From NCBI GenBank assembly GCA_963575745.1, contig CAUYUJ010019917.1, positions 87,501-112,500 of the forward strand: DNA of 25,000 nucleotides. The letters run 5' to 3'. The first letter of the stretch is position 1; every line of letters starts with the position of its first letter. A program made the position numbers and the translations under genes. The DNA is from Prorocentrum cordatum. Taxonomy: Eukaryota; Sar; Dinophyceae; Prorocentrales; Prorocentraceae. A model generated the notes under the pieces. That model was not told the DNA's origin. It made no database searches and saw only the letters and a program-made list of their open reading frames with translations. Below, one piece after another: positions 1 through 9,811 of the stretch.

Positions 1-90
1 CCTAGATCTACGAAGCGTGAAACCTATCTGTTGCAGGTTACACGGAAGAATCAAGTTGGGGGTGAAAGACATCAGGACTGGCGTGGAGCT

Positions 91-270
91 GGACCCCCCC
101 AAAGACATCATCAAATGTCGAAAAATTGTAGACCCCCCAACGATCTGCATGACAACCCGAAGTAGACCCCCCCTTGGGAGGCAGGTGAGGGTCCGAAATC
201 GAGACCCCCCCCCGCAATCCTGTTCGACGAGGCCCGTTAGACCCCCCAAAAAAAAGTAGACCCCCCCCCA
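91..270. repeat. Degenerate minisatellite with GTAGAC + poly-C core
   Basis: Six short blocks of the form (G)TAGAC or GGAC/GAGAC followed by 6-9 cytosines recur at roughly 34-39 bp spacing (near 91, 130, 163, 201, 238 and 257), with diverged spacer between them. The last interval is shorter, about 19 bp. The conserved part is the poly-C core and the few bases before it. No coding sense is apparent. It looks like a decayed tandem repeat held together by homopolymer cores. Confidence 0.6.
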
Positions 271-308
271 ATATTATGAGATCCGGAGTAGCCGATCCAC
301 TACGCAAA

Positions 309-357
309 CAATTTATATATTTATTTGTTTATTTATTGATGTATTTATTTATTTATA
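309..357. repeat. AT-rich (TTTA)n-type tract
   Basis: About 50 bases made almost only of TTTA/TTTG/TTGA tetranucleotides, sharply different from the GC-rich DNA on both sides. It is a simple-sequence tract, and no gene or promoter can be inferred from it. Confidence 0.8.
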
Positions 358-481
358 CTAAGGAACGAAGGAGCCCTCGTGGCCCCTGAGCCTCGGCCGG
401 CAGCAGAGGCTCCACGGCCGCAGGTCGAGGGAGCGCACCGAACACCGGGCCCCCCCGAGAGTCCAGGGTGGTCGGTGATGA

Positions 482-642
482 CTACCTACCAGACCACCCC
501 AACCCAACCCGAAGACCCGAATTTCGGGTTGGGGGGGGTAAGGGTTCCGTACGTGTTTTTTCGATGTTCCGCGAACCCCCCCCACTGGAAATCGAGGGTA
601 AATCAGACCCTTCGGGTTGGGTTGGGGTGGTTTGGTGGGTGG
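482..642. mobile_element. Fold-back (inverted-repeat) element, ~33-bp arms
   Basis: The arms at 482-514 and 610-642 are reverse complements over about 33 bases with three mismatches. Their core reads ACCACCCCAACCCAACCCGA on the left. The ~95-bp loop carries a second inverted repeat around CCCGAATTTCGGG (516-528). The size and structure fit a small non-autonomous fold-back or MITE-like element. No second copy or target-site duplication was found here, so mobility is inference. Confidence 0.6.
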
Positions 643-1140
643 AGACTGACGGTACCCATCGGTCGGAGGAAGTAGGTAGAAACCCGAAGCAGGAAGGCGT
701 TGAAAGTAAATTTGGTCCCGTCCGCCCCCTAAACGAGGACGGAAGAGGGGAGACCACTCGATCATTGAAGTAGATTGGAATCCGGGAACCCAAAAATACC
801 TACTATCAACGACCGATATGTACGTCCTGTGATTTTCCATGACGTTGGATCTCAGGGCCGTCACCGTCGTCATGGTTCTCGTCCTCGTCGGCGCAAGCAT
901 CAGAGACTGCTCCTAGGCCCCTCTCCAGGCCCCTCTCCGGGATGCCGAGGAGATCAAGCCTTGGCGACGACGGCCTTCCAGGTCAGAATCCGTCTTCCCT
1001 CTTCCTCCTCCTTTTCCCCTTGCTCCTCTCGTCTTTTGTCGCCCTCGTTCCATCAAAACCCGTCCTTGGATGTCTCCTGGAGTGCAGCGAGGAGGGCTTC
1101 CCAGGAAGCCCGAAAACAAAACCGAAGACGCCAGACTCCC
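643..1140. other. No gene recognised
   Basis: Mixed-composition sequence with several overlapping open frames on both strands. None shows a recognisable domain, and the frames run through pyrimidine-rich low-complexity DNA (roughly 995-1055). Nothing here is supported as a gene or RNA. Confidence 0.5.
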
Positions 1141-1281
1141 TGATGGGCCTGTTTACCACCACCACCACCATAAGTTGGGGGGGGGGTCCTTCTCCCCCTC
1201 TCCTTCTTCCTCATCCTCCTCTTCCTCCGCCTCCTTCCCCCCTCTAACTGATGGTGGTGGTGGTGGAAAACAGGCCCATCA
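1141..1281. mobile_element. Fold-back element with ~43-bp arms around a pyrimidine loop
   Basis: The left arm starts TGATGGGCCTGTTT followed by five CCA units and a G-run. The right arm (about 1239-1281) is its reverse complement with about four mismatches, ending AACAGGCCCATCA. The CCA/TGG copy number is the same in both arms. The loop (about 1184-1238) is TCC/TTC-rich. Together they form a ~141-bp unit that could fold into a long hairpin. It is classified as a fold-back element from structure alone. Confidence 0.65.
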
Positions 1282-1564
1282 ATCCCTCCTCCTTGACTCC
1301 TCCCGCGCCGTCGTCCTCCGTCCCGCTCTCGGGCCATGGTTCGAGCCTCCAACGACAGCTTAAAACGACTTGGGCTTCGCGCAGGCTCTCGACAAGGTGC
1401 AGCTATTGGAAAACGCCCGCGGGCCCCAGCGAAGATGATGTCACAGTAGGACTGGCTCAGGATACGCTTCAAGATCCCACAGTATCCAGCGGCCCTCGTT
1501 TCTGGAGCCCGTGTGGAACGTGTGGGGATAGTAGAACTCCCAGAACCCCTTGAAGTCCTATACA

Positions 1565-1738
1565 CTCGACCAGGATAGTACAGATGCGCGGTAAGGATGC
1601 AAAAACCTTGGAACGCCATGTTGACGTTATTCCGTGCGGAGCGCAGCATAATGCCGAAGGATGCCGAATACCGAAGGGGCAAGGATGCAAGAGTAGCCTT
1701 GAAAAATTGCCCCATGCTTACTAGCATGGTTGACTGTA
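1565..1738 (-). repeat. Family C repeat, copy 1: orphan retrotransposon tail
   Basis: This stretch is a close direct repeat of 4051-4214. It runs from CTCGACC to CATGGTTGACTGTA and differs by scattered substitutions plus a ~10-bp insertion near its left end. In the second copy the same sequence lies directly downstream, on the minus strand, of a LINE C-terminal remnant, including that frame's stop codon (CTA on the plus strand). I therefore read this copy as an extreme 5'-truncated insertion holding only the stop-codon region and 3' untranslated tail. It contains three AAGGATGC submotifs. No poly(A) is visible. Confidence 0.65.
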
Positions 1739-1930
1739 ACGTGTCATTATTATGATCTCTTGCTCCTCCGACCAGAGCCCCCAGAAACATCCGCCAACCT
1801 CCAGAAACACCTACCACATACTCCACGCCGCGCGCGCACTTGCGCGCGGAAGAGCGCGCCCGCGAGGAGGAGGAGAGGGAGGGGAGGAAGAGGATGAGGG
1901 AAGCCTGCTCCTCTGCGATTCGGAAATATG

Positions 1931-2036
1931 TCCATATCCACCGCCTGTGGAACCGACGTCCTGGGATTCCCCGGGCGGTGGACATGGATGTCTTTTGGCC
2001 CAGTGGGGGCCCGCATATATCCACATCCACCGCCTG
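1931..2036. repeat. TCCATATCCACCGCCTG repeat: inverted pair plus third copy
   Basis: The 17-mer at 1931-1947 has an inverted partner at 1972-1988 (two mismatches, 24-base loop) and a direct copy at 2020-2036 with one mismatch. An exact fourth copy lies at 16290-16306. A further CCACGCGGTGG palindrome sits at about 2059-2070. This is a short dispersed hairpin-forming repeat of unknown class. Confidence 0.6.
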
Positions 2037-2126
2037 CCGAGGCTTCGGAAGATCCATCCTCCACGCGGTGGTTCTGGATAAATCCCCGCCTCGAATCCTC
2101 CCGCTGCTCCCCCCCCGCCGGTAGGC

Positions 2127-2266
2127 GAGCGCGTTCCACTCGCAAAGTGACTACTCGCAAATTACCTGGTTCCGCCGAGGAGGAGTTACGACACACTACA
2201 TCGAGGCAGACCTATGTTTTTTCGGACGTCTGCGAATAGTCACTCTGCGAGAAGCGGAACGCGCTC
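2127..2266 (+). mobile_element. Family A MITE-like element, copy 1
   Basis: A ~140-bp unit with imperfect terminal inverted repeats of about 35 bp. The left end is GAGCGCGTTCCACT, followed by CGCAAAGTGACTACTCGCAA. The right end is the reverse complement, finishing GGAACGCGCTC. Copies at 8422-8568 and 9812-9953 align over the full length, including the interior (ACCTGG-CCGCCG block and ACACTACATCGAG block). All three share orientation. The small size, inverted ends and lack of coding are typical of MITEs. No target-site duplication could be fixed. Confidence 0.75.
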
Positions 2267-2460
2267 GGTGACCCGGGTTGTTGACACAGCCCGGCGGCAA
2301 TGCTGGCGGTCTGGCATACAAACCACACACATTCACAAGGTGCATTCACCTCCACAAGATAGGTCGGCTGCAGCGCTGCTGGCCCTGCCCGCACCACCTC
2401 CTATGATGTTGTACCTGTGCCACTCTCACCGTTCTCTGGCATTGGTGAGACATTCGTGCC

Positions 2461-2487
2461 TCCTCCTCCTCCTCCTCCTCCTCCTCC
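2461..2487. repeat. (TCC)9 microsatellite
   Basis: Nine uninterrupted TCC units. A separate CT dinucleotide run lies at about 2610-2628. Confidence 0.9.
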
Positions 2488-2711
2488 ATGCAGCCTCTCG
2501 TCAAAGCCTCTTAGACGGCATCACTTGACTCCAATGTCTTGCGCCGTCCAACTGTGGTCTCGAGTCCACTGATGCCTCCTGTCCGTTCTGTCTTACCCAA
2601 GCCGCCATTCTCTCTCTCTCTCTCTCTCCCTATACACATGAAGGAGAAGATTACTGTTTGTCTCTCAAGTTTACTCCAAGTTTGATGCTGGCAGAAGTTG
2701 ACAGTCGGCAT

Positions 2712-3015
2712 GCGGCTTCCTCGAGTGAAGCTTGATACGATGTTGTGCCTCGCAGTCGTGAGGCAGTTTCTTCGGGTGGAGCTGATTGCTCCGACTTTTG
2801 TGCCTCACACTCACGATGCGGTGTCATCGCGCTTCAGGTAAAGCTTGATTCTACGTGTTGTTCACCGTCGTCGTGCGGCTTCATCGAGCGAAGCGTACTA
2901 CGAGTTGGTGCCCCACGTTGGATTGCGCTGCCTTGGGTAAGCTTGAAGTGGTGCTGTTCCTCACCGTCGTGATGCGGTGACCTCGGACAGGGCTTGATTC
3001 ACCGCTGTCCCTCAC
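2712..3015. repeat. Decayed ~53-bp tandem array, six units
   Basis: Units begin with GCGG(T/C)-type starts at 2712, 2762, 2818, 2875, 2925 and 2974, giving periods of 50, 56, 57, 50 and 49. Shared landmarks in order are GCGGCTTC, TCGAG/TCGGG, AAGCTTGAT, TGTTGTGCCTC (or TGTTC) and ACCGTCGTGAT. Units have diverged by substitution and small indels but keep the same order of blocks, which supports true tandem ancestry. Function unknown. Confidence 0.6.
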
Positions 3016-4050
3016 AACCAATCCGGAGCCCCCTCAGAGGGGGATCCCCCAGGCCCCCCTGCAGGACGGGCGAGCCCTACGCCCTGTGTGACTGCAGAGG
3101 CCAGCCACCCTCTAGGCTGTCGGGGGCGCGCAAACATGGATTTGCGCTCCATGGATTTGGCGCGCGGTCGCCAAATCCGTGGATGGGGGGAGGTGCCCTT
3201 CCCAAAATGCAACCGGTGCCGCCTCGTTCGGCGGCGAAAACCCGCGATTCTCCATGGAAACGGGACCCGTCGCCAATCCGCGCCCGCTTGATCCATGTCT
3301 GCGATCGCCTGACTCTGGGCTGTGCAAGCCGAAAGACACCTCCCCCCTTGAACACTATCCTGACACCAGGGGGCGACGACGGCGCCGGGGACCCCCGGGC
3401 GCGTTTTGGCCTGAGCTTCTCGACGTGAATGCAGCCGTGGCGACGAAGGGCCCCGCAGCAAAACACAAGAAGATCCAACAAGACACATGAGACACCCAAC
3501 AAAACGCAATCAGATCTAACAAAGCAAATAAGCTTTGGCTGAACAAGATAACCCATCAAAACACATAAGATCACCCTGTGGGTGGTAGGGAGGTTTGGGG
3601 GGAGGGGTGCAACTCTCGGCTTGCGATTGATGTCGGGTCGGATTCACGATCTGTCCTACGATCAGTCCCACTACCTATTCGTCGATCCCACTATCAAAGC
3701 GCACATCGGTCTGACTAGGTATCGGCTTCCCTATCAATCGATTGATCTCACCTACCATATCTCGATATGTCAGAATCAGAATCAGATGACGGGATGACAC
3801 CGCAGGAAGCGTGCGCAAAACACACCACGCGAAGAAAATCGTCAAACAAACGCACTGCTCGCTAAAACAGCTGGTCAACTGAAAGACGCAGAGCCCATGT
3901 GAGGGGGAGAGGGAACAAAAAAAAGATGAACAACGGCACGCGAGCCGAGCAACATGTACTCTAAAGCAAACCGGGCTCCATCATGCCACCGCTGTCGTGG
4001 ACGACGGGCCGCCACTCTCGTATCCGTGTGTCCTGAATGAACGCTGTACC
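3016..4050. other. No gene recognised; one short hairpin
   Basis: Roughly 1 kb without recognisable domains. The left part is GC-rich and holds a 14-bp-stem hairpin (3149-3162 with 3169-3182, one mismatch, 6-base loop) built on CCATGGATTTGGCG. The segment about 3450-3570 is A-rich, and 3640-3800 has short GATC/ATC-rich stretches. Open frames here are short and mutually overlapping. Confidence 0.5.
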
Positions 4051-4214
4051 CTCGACCAAGATGCGCGGTAAGGATGCAATGGCCTTGGAACGCCATGTTG
4101 ACGTTTTCCGTGCGGAGCGCAGCAGAATGCCGAAGGATGCCGAATACCGAAGGGGCAAGGATGCAAGGGTAGCCTTGGAAAGTTGCCCCATCCTTACTAG
4201 CATGGTTGACTGTA
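4051..4214 (-). repeat. Family C repeat, copy 2: tail of a minus-strand LINE
   Basis: This is the second copy of the 1565-1738 repeat, 164 bp long. On the minus strand it begins at the last codons and stop of the LINE remnant at 4197-4515 and continues downstream as would a 3' untranslated region. The shared 3' end (plus-strand CTCGACC at 4051) marks the probable element terminus. The two copies together suggest a LINE-like family whose tail ends at the same place. Confidence 0.65.
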
Positions 4215-4515
4215 GCTGTTCAGCTGCGTTCTTCGATCTTGGAGCCAACGCTCGCCTTGCCAGTGTGCTAGCTGCGCCGCCCAAGCACGACGGCTTCGCG
4301 GCCGCTCAAGATGCTCGCGCCGGCTGAGCCCCCGAGTAGGTGCAGTGACTAGGGCTCCACCAACGCTTCTGCTCACAGAGGTCCTTGGCCTCCCGGGCCC
4401 TTCTGCGGAAATGTGCCGGCGCTTCCTCGCCATCCTGACGCGGCACCCGCATCAGAAGGCTGACCATGCGGCGCTGGCACGTATCGACGCGCCCCTCGGT
4501 ATACCTCACCAGCTA
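4197..4515 (-). pseudogene. C-terminal remnant of a non-LTR retrotransposon ORF (frameshifted)
   Basis: On the minus strand two frames together read like the charged, Arg/Trp-rich C-terminal region of LINE ORFs as I know them from dinoflagellate genomes. The first frame (about 4515 down to 4340) contains RVPRQDGEEAPAHFRRRARE, then an RWWS motif. After a frameshift, the second frame contains HLERPRSRRAWAAQLAHWQ and ends at a stop at 4197-4199. The spacing of the basic block, a WS motif, an HL-RPR motif and an AW-A-L-W-G-WL motif is what I recognise. The frame is closed by a stop just upstream of 4515 and then by (GGA)n repeats, so the reverse transcriptase part is absent. Recognition is from memory of family patterns and is not a database match. 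Confidence 0.5.
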
Positions 4516-4546
4516 TCTGCACTCGGGCTGCTGAAAGAAGGAACGA

Positions 4547-4588
4547 AGAGGAGGAGGAGGAGGAGGAGGAGGAGGAGGAGGAGGAGGG
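4547..4588. repeat. (GGA)n microsatellite
   Basis: Near-perfect GGA trinucleotide run of about 42 bases. On the minus strand it reads (TCC)n and lies immediately 5' of the LINE remnant. Confidence 0.9.
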
Positions 4589-4841
4589 CCCTCAAAGCGC
4601 CTGGGTGCACGAGCAAGGCTGGAGGAACAGCCACGGGACCCGAGGAACAGCGAGCCCCTGCCGAACCCGAGCTGCTCCTTGCTTCAGCATCTCGACTGCA
4701 TCGGTTTCGAAGCTCGGGGGCGGCCAAGAGGCGGGCGTCCAAGAGCGAGAGGCGCAAACCACGGCCGGCGGCATGTGCGCGGCCGAGGGGGGGGGGCCAG
4801 GGACGCATCGAAGGAAGAGGAGGCGCCACGAAGTCTGGAGA

Positions 4842-4867
4842 GACATCATGGCCCCCGCCATGATGTC
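4842..4867. repeat. Perfect 11-bp-stem hairpin
   Basis: GACATCATGGC (4842-4852) and its exact reverse complement (4857-4867) flank a CCCC loop. There is no U-run, and the setting is eukaryotic, so it is not called a terminator. Confidence 0.6.
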
Positions 4868-5104
4868 CACACGCACACACACCGTCATCGGCCCCCTCCT
4901 GGCCGCTCCCGAGAAGTCAACCCATCCACAAACGAGACAACCGCGGAACAGCCACGGGACGACGGCGGGACAACCACAGGGCAACCACGGGACAACCCCG
5001 GGACCGCCCCGCGCACGCCCCGTGCGGACCGGGGCCTCCGTTCTCACTTCGGCCTCCTCACGCCTCGCAGCCTGCCCCGACGCCTGCAGTGTCCAAGACA
5101 GAGC

Positions 5105-5297
5105 GTCGACGACGACGACGACGGCGACGAAGACGACGACGAGGACGACAACGAAGACGACGACGACGACGAGGACGACGACGAGAACGAAGACGACGAC
5201 AACGGACGACGGACGACGAACGACGGACGACGGACGACGCTAGACAACGGACGACGAAGACGAAGACGACAACGATGACAATGATGACGACGACGAA

Positions 5298-5333
<36 letters not shown>

Positions 5334-5430
5334 AACGGACGACGGACGACGGACGCCGGACGACGGACGACAAACGACGACGACAACGACGACGACGATG
5401 ACGGCGACGACCACGAAGACGACGGGCGAA
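5105..5430. repeat. Complex (GAC/GAA)n and GGACGAC microsatellite
   Basis: GAC trinucleotides with interspersed GAA, GAG and a higher-order GGACGACGAACGAC pattern. Every frame is open over long distances only because the repeat lacks stops. Confidence 0.9.
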
Positions 5431-5534
5431 GGGCGGGCCCGCCTCGTCGTCGCGGCGGATGGGCAGGGAGCGCACCGAGTACTTGGCGCGGAGGTCCTCT
5501 CGGTGGAAGCGCGCGTCCTCGTCGTCATTGTTGC

Positions 5535-5625
5535 TCCTCCTCCTCCTCCTCCTCCTCCTCCTCCTCCTCCTCCACCTCCTCCACCTCCTCCTCCTCCTCC
5601 TCCTCCTCCTCCTCCTCCTCCCTGG
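5535..5625. repeat. (TCC)n microsatellite
   Basis: About 90 bases of TCC units with a few ACC variants. It leads directly into C-rich low-complexity DNA up to about 5700. Confidence 0.9.
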
Positions 5626-5699
5626 TCTTATCCCTCCTCACCCCCTCCCCCCTCCCGCCTCCCCCCGCCTCCATCCGCCCCATTCCCACCTCTCCTAGG

Positions 5700-6341
5700 C
5701 CTCATTGCCACCATCACATCCAACACCATTACCATCATCATCGGAATCAGGATCATCATCATCATCATCATCAGCATCATCATCATCATCACCACCACCA
5801 TAATCAGCATCACCATCATCATCATCATCATCATCATCAGCAGCATCATCATCATCAATAGCAGCAGCATCAGCAACAGCATCAACAGCATACTCATCAT
5901 CATTATCATCATCATCATCAGCAGCAGCATCATCATCAGCATCATCCGCATCACCACCAACACCACCATCATCATCATCGGCATAAGCATCATCACGATC
6001 ATCAGCATCATACTCGTCGTCATGAACATCAACCTCATCAGAATCATCATCGTCATCATAACCAGCATCATCGTCATAATCATCATCAGCATAAGCATTA
6101 TTATCATCATCATCAGCATCGTCATCGTCATCGTCATCGTCGTCGTCATAAGCGTCATAGTCGTCGGCATCGCAATCACTACCATCATCATCATCATCAA
6201 CTTACTGATAGTCGTCACCATTTGCATCATGATCGTCGTCATCAGCATCGTCATCATCTGCGGCATCAACAAAATCACAATCGTTGTCATGTGTATCGCT
6301 ATCCTACTCCTGTTCATCATCGTCAGCAGGCGCATCCGAAT

Positions 6342-6382
<41 letters not shown>

Positions 6383-6770
6383 GCTGCATCATAAACATCA
6401 TCACCACCATCACGCATCATCATCACCACCACAACCCCCGCCATCACCATCATCATCATCAGCATCGTCACCATCGTCGCCGTCATCACCAACATCAACA
6501 TCGTCATATGTATCAGCATCGCCGTCGCTGATCATCATCACCATCATCACGATCGTCATCGTCATCATCACCATCGTCATCGTCATCATCACCAACACAC
6601 CCACACCATCAACATCAACCATCTCATCACCGTCATCATCTTCCTTCTCCCCCCTCCTCCCCCTTTCTCCTCCTCCTCGTCCTCATCATCATCATCAACA
6701 TCATCATCCTTCTCCTCCTCCTCCTCCTTCCCTCACCCTTCTCCGCCGATACTCCCTTCTCATCCTCCTC
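5700..6770. repeat. Long imperfect (CAT/CAG/CGT)n microsatellite
   Basis: Roughly 1.07 kb dominated by CAT/ATC trinucleotides with CAG, CGT and CAC variants, turning to TCC-rich at the right end. It is interrupted by many point changes, so it is old or repeatedly expanded. Long apparent frames of poly-Ile, poly-His or poly-Met are artefacts of the repeat. Confidence 0.9.
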
Positions 6771-7908
6771 TTCTTTGCGCCTTGGAACAGGTGGGAGGAG
6801 GTTCCACGGGTGTCCGATGCGATCGGAAACTCCTGGGCCGTTGTATTTTTTCTGTCAGCTGCGCGTCGTCGAGAGCCTTCCAGAACACCATATGCGTCTA
6901 TAACAGGTGCCTGGTTATGGCCCGAACGCCAACGAGAAGACGACGACGACGACGAAGGAGGAGTGATTTAGAAGTACAGGAATCCACCCCCATAATAACC
7001 ACCCCGACACGCGAAGTCGTCTAGCAAACGCGCCAAAAGGAGGAATCGAACAGGGCAGGGGTGTTTAGTGTTTAGTAAACGCCCAAGGCCGTTTAGTAAA
7101 CGCCAATTGTCCGGTCCGGGTGGTTCTTCCTCCCTTGAAGATTCGCGACAATGTATGGAATCTTTCGCCCGTGGTTTGGGCCTCCGAACGGCCCTCGTCA
7201 CTGCGGCCGTAAGCCAAGAACGGCCTCAAGACAGCCCCGAAGACTGCCCCAACGTGGTCGCAAGAGGACACACAAACACAAGTGGTCTCCCAAGGGCTCA
7301 ATCCCCATCACCCCGCGACTGCCTCCCGACAGTCTCAGAATCATTGCCAAACCCACAAGGGGACCTCGGCAACCCCTTCCACACCCCACATTTTCTTGCA
7401 TCGCCTCTCAATAAGACCAGTGGGATGGCGCAATCCAGGATAAGGAATATTGTCGTGGCACGACTAGCTGCTGGCAGTGAGCAGCAGAATGCAACAGCAG
7501 CGGCGCCAGTTATAATGGAAGCAGTAACCCTGGGAGAAATAACAGCAACACAGACAAGAATACAACGAACGTGACATCGGCCTGGGCACCAACGTACTGT
7601 TCTCCACAGAGCACTGGGTGCAACACATGTGGCTCAAGCTACGGATTCCACCATAAGGGCTGGAACCAGATCTCGGACGGCCACCTCTCCAGCACCCTTT
7701 GAGCAGGAACCGACCGCCCCGGCATTTCTTTAGGTCTACCACGAAATGTTCGCAGAACAAGACAAAATTCTAAAAATACCAAAATGATCTTAGACCATAA
7801 AAGTCATGATTAAGACAAGACAGTCCCTGCCAGAAATGTTCCAAAAGCACTTCGTGCAAACCACCGAGGGGTCTCAGAACATTCTTTGGTGGGACTATAG
7901 GCAGGCGC
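6771..7908. other. No confident gene; weak Asn/Ser-rich frame with CxxC at 7481-7702
   Basis: Mixed sequence with two GTTTAGTAAAC palindromic copies near 7070-7105. A plus-strand frame at 7481-7702 is rich in Asn, Ser and Thr and includes GCNTCGSSYGFHHKG, a CxxC-then-HH arrangement that could be a decayed zinc knuckle of a Gag-like protein. It follows directly on an in-frame stop and has no start codon. This is too little to name. Confidence 0.3.
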
Positions 7909-8092
7909 CCCCAGAATCGGATCGGCGATCGAAATGAATCGCATCGCCGAAGATCGGCAGCCGAGCCGGGAAAAGTCGAATCGGCGGAAATCGGCAGGCT
8001 GGTAGGCCTCTGGTAAGAAATCAGAGCCCCGATCGGAATCCGCAGCCGAACTGAAGCGGAATCGGCAGCCACCGACACCGAATCGAACCGAA
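7909..8092 (+). repeat. Family D repeat (ATCGG-rich), copy 1
   Basis: A ~185-bp unit starting CCCAGAATCGG and built largely from GATCGGCGATCGAAAT- and GAATCGGCAG-type words. It aligns in order with 11922-12145: shared GGATCGGCGATCGAAATGAA, then ATCGGCAGCCGAG, AAAAGTCGAATCGGC, TAGGCCTC and TCGAACCGAAT. It is a dispersed repeat of unknown class, with no coding potential visible. Confidence 0.7.
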
Positions 8093-8421
8093 TGAGGCCC
8101 AAGCGAGCGCGCGTCGAAGGGATCCCCCCAAGAGAAAAGCCGGAAGTGGCACGGCGCTCGCACAGCATCGAAACGAGTCCTGCTGCAGGCAGGCCAAGGC
8201 GCTACGCCGCTGCTCGCACCCCCGGCAAGGGGCGCACTGCGCCGCTCCCCGGCCGCTCGCGGCACGAGCCGCCCTCCTCCGCACTGCTCCGCCTCGGAGC
8301 CCGGGCCGCCACGCCGGCGCGGAGGCCTCCGCGGTCTGAGCGCTGTGCTGGCCCGCAGCCCCCGCGCCGCCCTCGTCCCTCCCAGGCCTCCTGCGCTGAA
8401 GAGGTCGCCATAGATTGGCCC
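8093..8421. other. GC-rich, no gene recognised
   Basis: Very GC-rich DNA with CGC/GCC clusters. Open frames on both strands overlap and carry only Ala/Arg/Pro-rich sequence. Confidence 0.5.
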
Positions 8422-8568
8422 AAGCGCGTTCCACGGCTCGCAGGGGGACTGCTCGCAAGTGGCCTGGAGCCGCCGCGGGGGATGCCCGATCAACTACAGC
8501 GAGCCGAACATGCGTGCTTATGTTTTCTGACGTTTGCGAGTGGGCACTTTGCGAGCAGTGGAACGTTT
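8422..8568 (+). mobile_element. Family A MITE-like element, copy 2
   Basis: A ~147-bp unit starting AAGCGCGTTCCAC and ending GTGGAACGTTTT, with inverted arms containing CTCGCA and TTTGCGAGTGGGCACTTTGC on opposite ends. The interior GGCCTGGAGCCGCCGCGGGG block and ACTACAGCGAGCCGAACATG block align with copies 1 and 3. Same orientation as the other copies. Its right end is the most diverged of the three. Confidence 0.75.
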
Positions 8569-9047
8569 TCGTTGAATATTGCAGCCCAAACTCGGCTCTC
8601 CCGCGCCGCGCGTCCGCGGGCGCCGAGGTAACGAAAAGGTGCGGAGCAGTAGCGGGACTAAGAAACACACTGCAACGCCAGGGTAGCGTTGCGATGTGCC
8701 GTGCTCTGCGAGTACGCTGCAGTACAGAGATCAGCGTGCACAGAGGCAGGTGCGCTGGGCTGGGCAGAACCCTGGGCTTTTACACGACTGTGTCCAATCT
8801 GGATTGCCATGGGCCAGGAACGGAAGCTCTGACAAGCAGAGCAGGTCCCTTTTCACAAAGAGAAGCACCCTCCCTGCCAAGACAGTTGGTCTGTCTGCTC
8901 GCTACTTTCGCACACACAGGATACATCTCGGTAATGCCCTGCCAAATGTCCACGACACCCCTTAAAAGCACACAGATAATCCCGCACGGACCCCTGAAAA
9001 CACTCACTCTGAGGCATCAATAGCAATGGGGCAGCAACCAAACGACA
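8569..9047. other. No gene recognised
   Basis: Moderate-GC unique sequence. A ~200-residue plus-strand frame passes from the family A element through here but shows no domain or codon pattern that I can support. Confidence 0.45.
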
Positions 9048-9175
9048 CCACCCCACCTACGACCCAGCGATGTTGAACGTTTAGGCACTGGCCCAACTAC
9101 AGCCACCTACGACCCACCTATGACACCACCCCGCCTACGACCCAAGTTTGACCCAGCGGGTCGTAGGTGGGGTGG
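9048..9175. mobile_element. Fold-back element with perfect 18-bp arms
   Basis: CCACCCCACCTACGACCC (9048-9065) has its exact reverse complement at 9158-9175. Between them lie a short partial copy (about 9101-9112) and a longer one (9124-9143) of the same word in direct orientation, so the interior is partly made from the arm sequence. The unit is ~128 bp. It is classified as a fold-back repeat by structure; mobility is inferred. Confidence 0.6.
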
Positions 9176-9199
9176 TCTCGATTGGTTTCTTGGTCGAAA

Positions 9200-9660
9200 G
9201 AAACCGACACCTCCACCTCCACATGGAGCACCACTACCGCAACCACAGCACACGCTCCGCCTCCGCCTCCGCCACCACGACCACTTCTTGAATCCAACAT
9301 CGTGGTGACGCACTCGCAGAGTCTATGCCACTAAGGCACGAAAGCGGTCAGCTGCACCAGAACTCAGTGCGACAGGTGCACTCGAGAGCGAGCCCTGCTC
9401 TCCAGTGTTAGGAGCGGGCCATCCTGAGCAGGAAGGGAAAGACAAGGACCACCGCCGCCACCTCCGCAACCACTACTACCACCATTACCACCCCCGCCTC
9501 AAGCAGCAAAGCCGTCTGAGACCACCGGTACCACAGCCAGCGCCGTAACATCCGCCTCCACCTCCGCCCCAACCACAACGCCAACGCGACGACAACCCCC
9601 TACGCCACCACCGCCTGCGCCACCATCACCACTGCCCAGCACTACCACCACAAGAAGACA
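9200..9660. repeat. Degenerate CAC/CCG/ACC trinucleotide DNA
   Basis: Broken runs of CACCTC, CGCCTC and ACCACC trinucleotides, densest at 9205-9290 and 9450-9660. No gene seen; the intervening 9300-9445 looks unique. Confidence 0.65.
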
Positions 9661-9811
9661 GGCCACCTGATGCACGGGGCGGCCTCAAGAGGCGACGCCG
9701 GCCTGCTCTAGAGGGCCGGGCTTACGCCGGGGCACTTCTGCCTTCCTGCCCTCTCCTCCTTACCCTCTCCACGGCCTCCTCCTTCTCTTTTTGCCACGTC
9801 CCTTCCTGAAC

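Noticed and set aside
1336-1350. GGTTCGAGCC resembling a pol III B box or tRNA T arm
   Set aside because: The flanks do not form a T stem, and no A box or acceptor stem is present.
1053-2057. 334-residue minus-strand open frame
   Set aside because: It spans a fold-back element and the family C tail; no domain, and GC-rich chance opening is likely.
2127-2266. Family A hairpin as a transcription terminator
   Set aside because: There is no adjacent gene or U-run, and three full-length homologous copies fit a mobile repeat better.
5089-6531. 480-residue plus-strand open frame
   Set aside because: It runs wholly through GAC, TCC and CAT repeats and encodes homopolymer-like Thr, Pro, Ile and His stretches; it is open only because the repeats lack stops.
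7628-7640. TGTGGCTCAAG as the end of a spliced leader
   Set aside because: Only the last nine bases match and the upstream part of the leader is absent.
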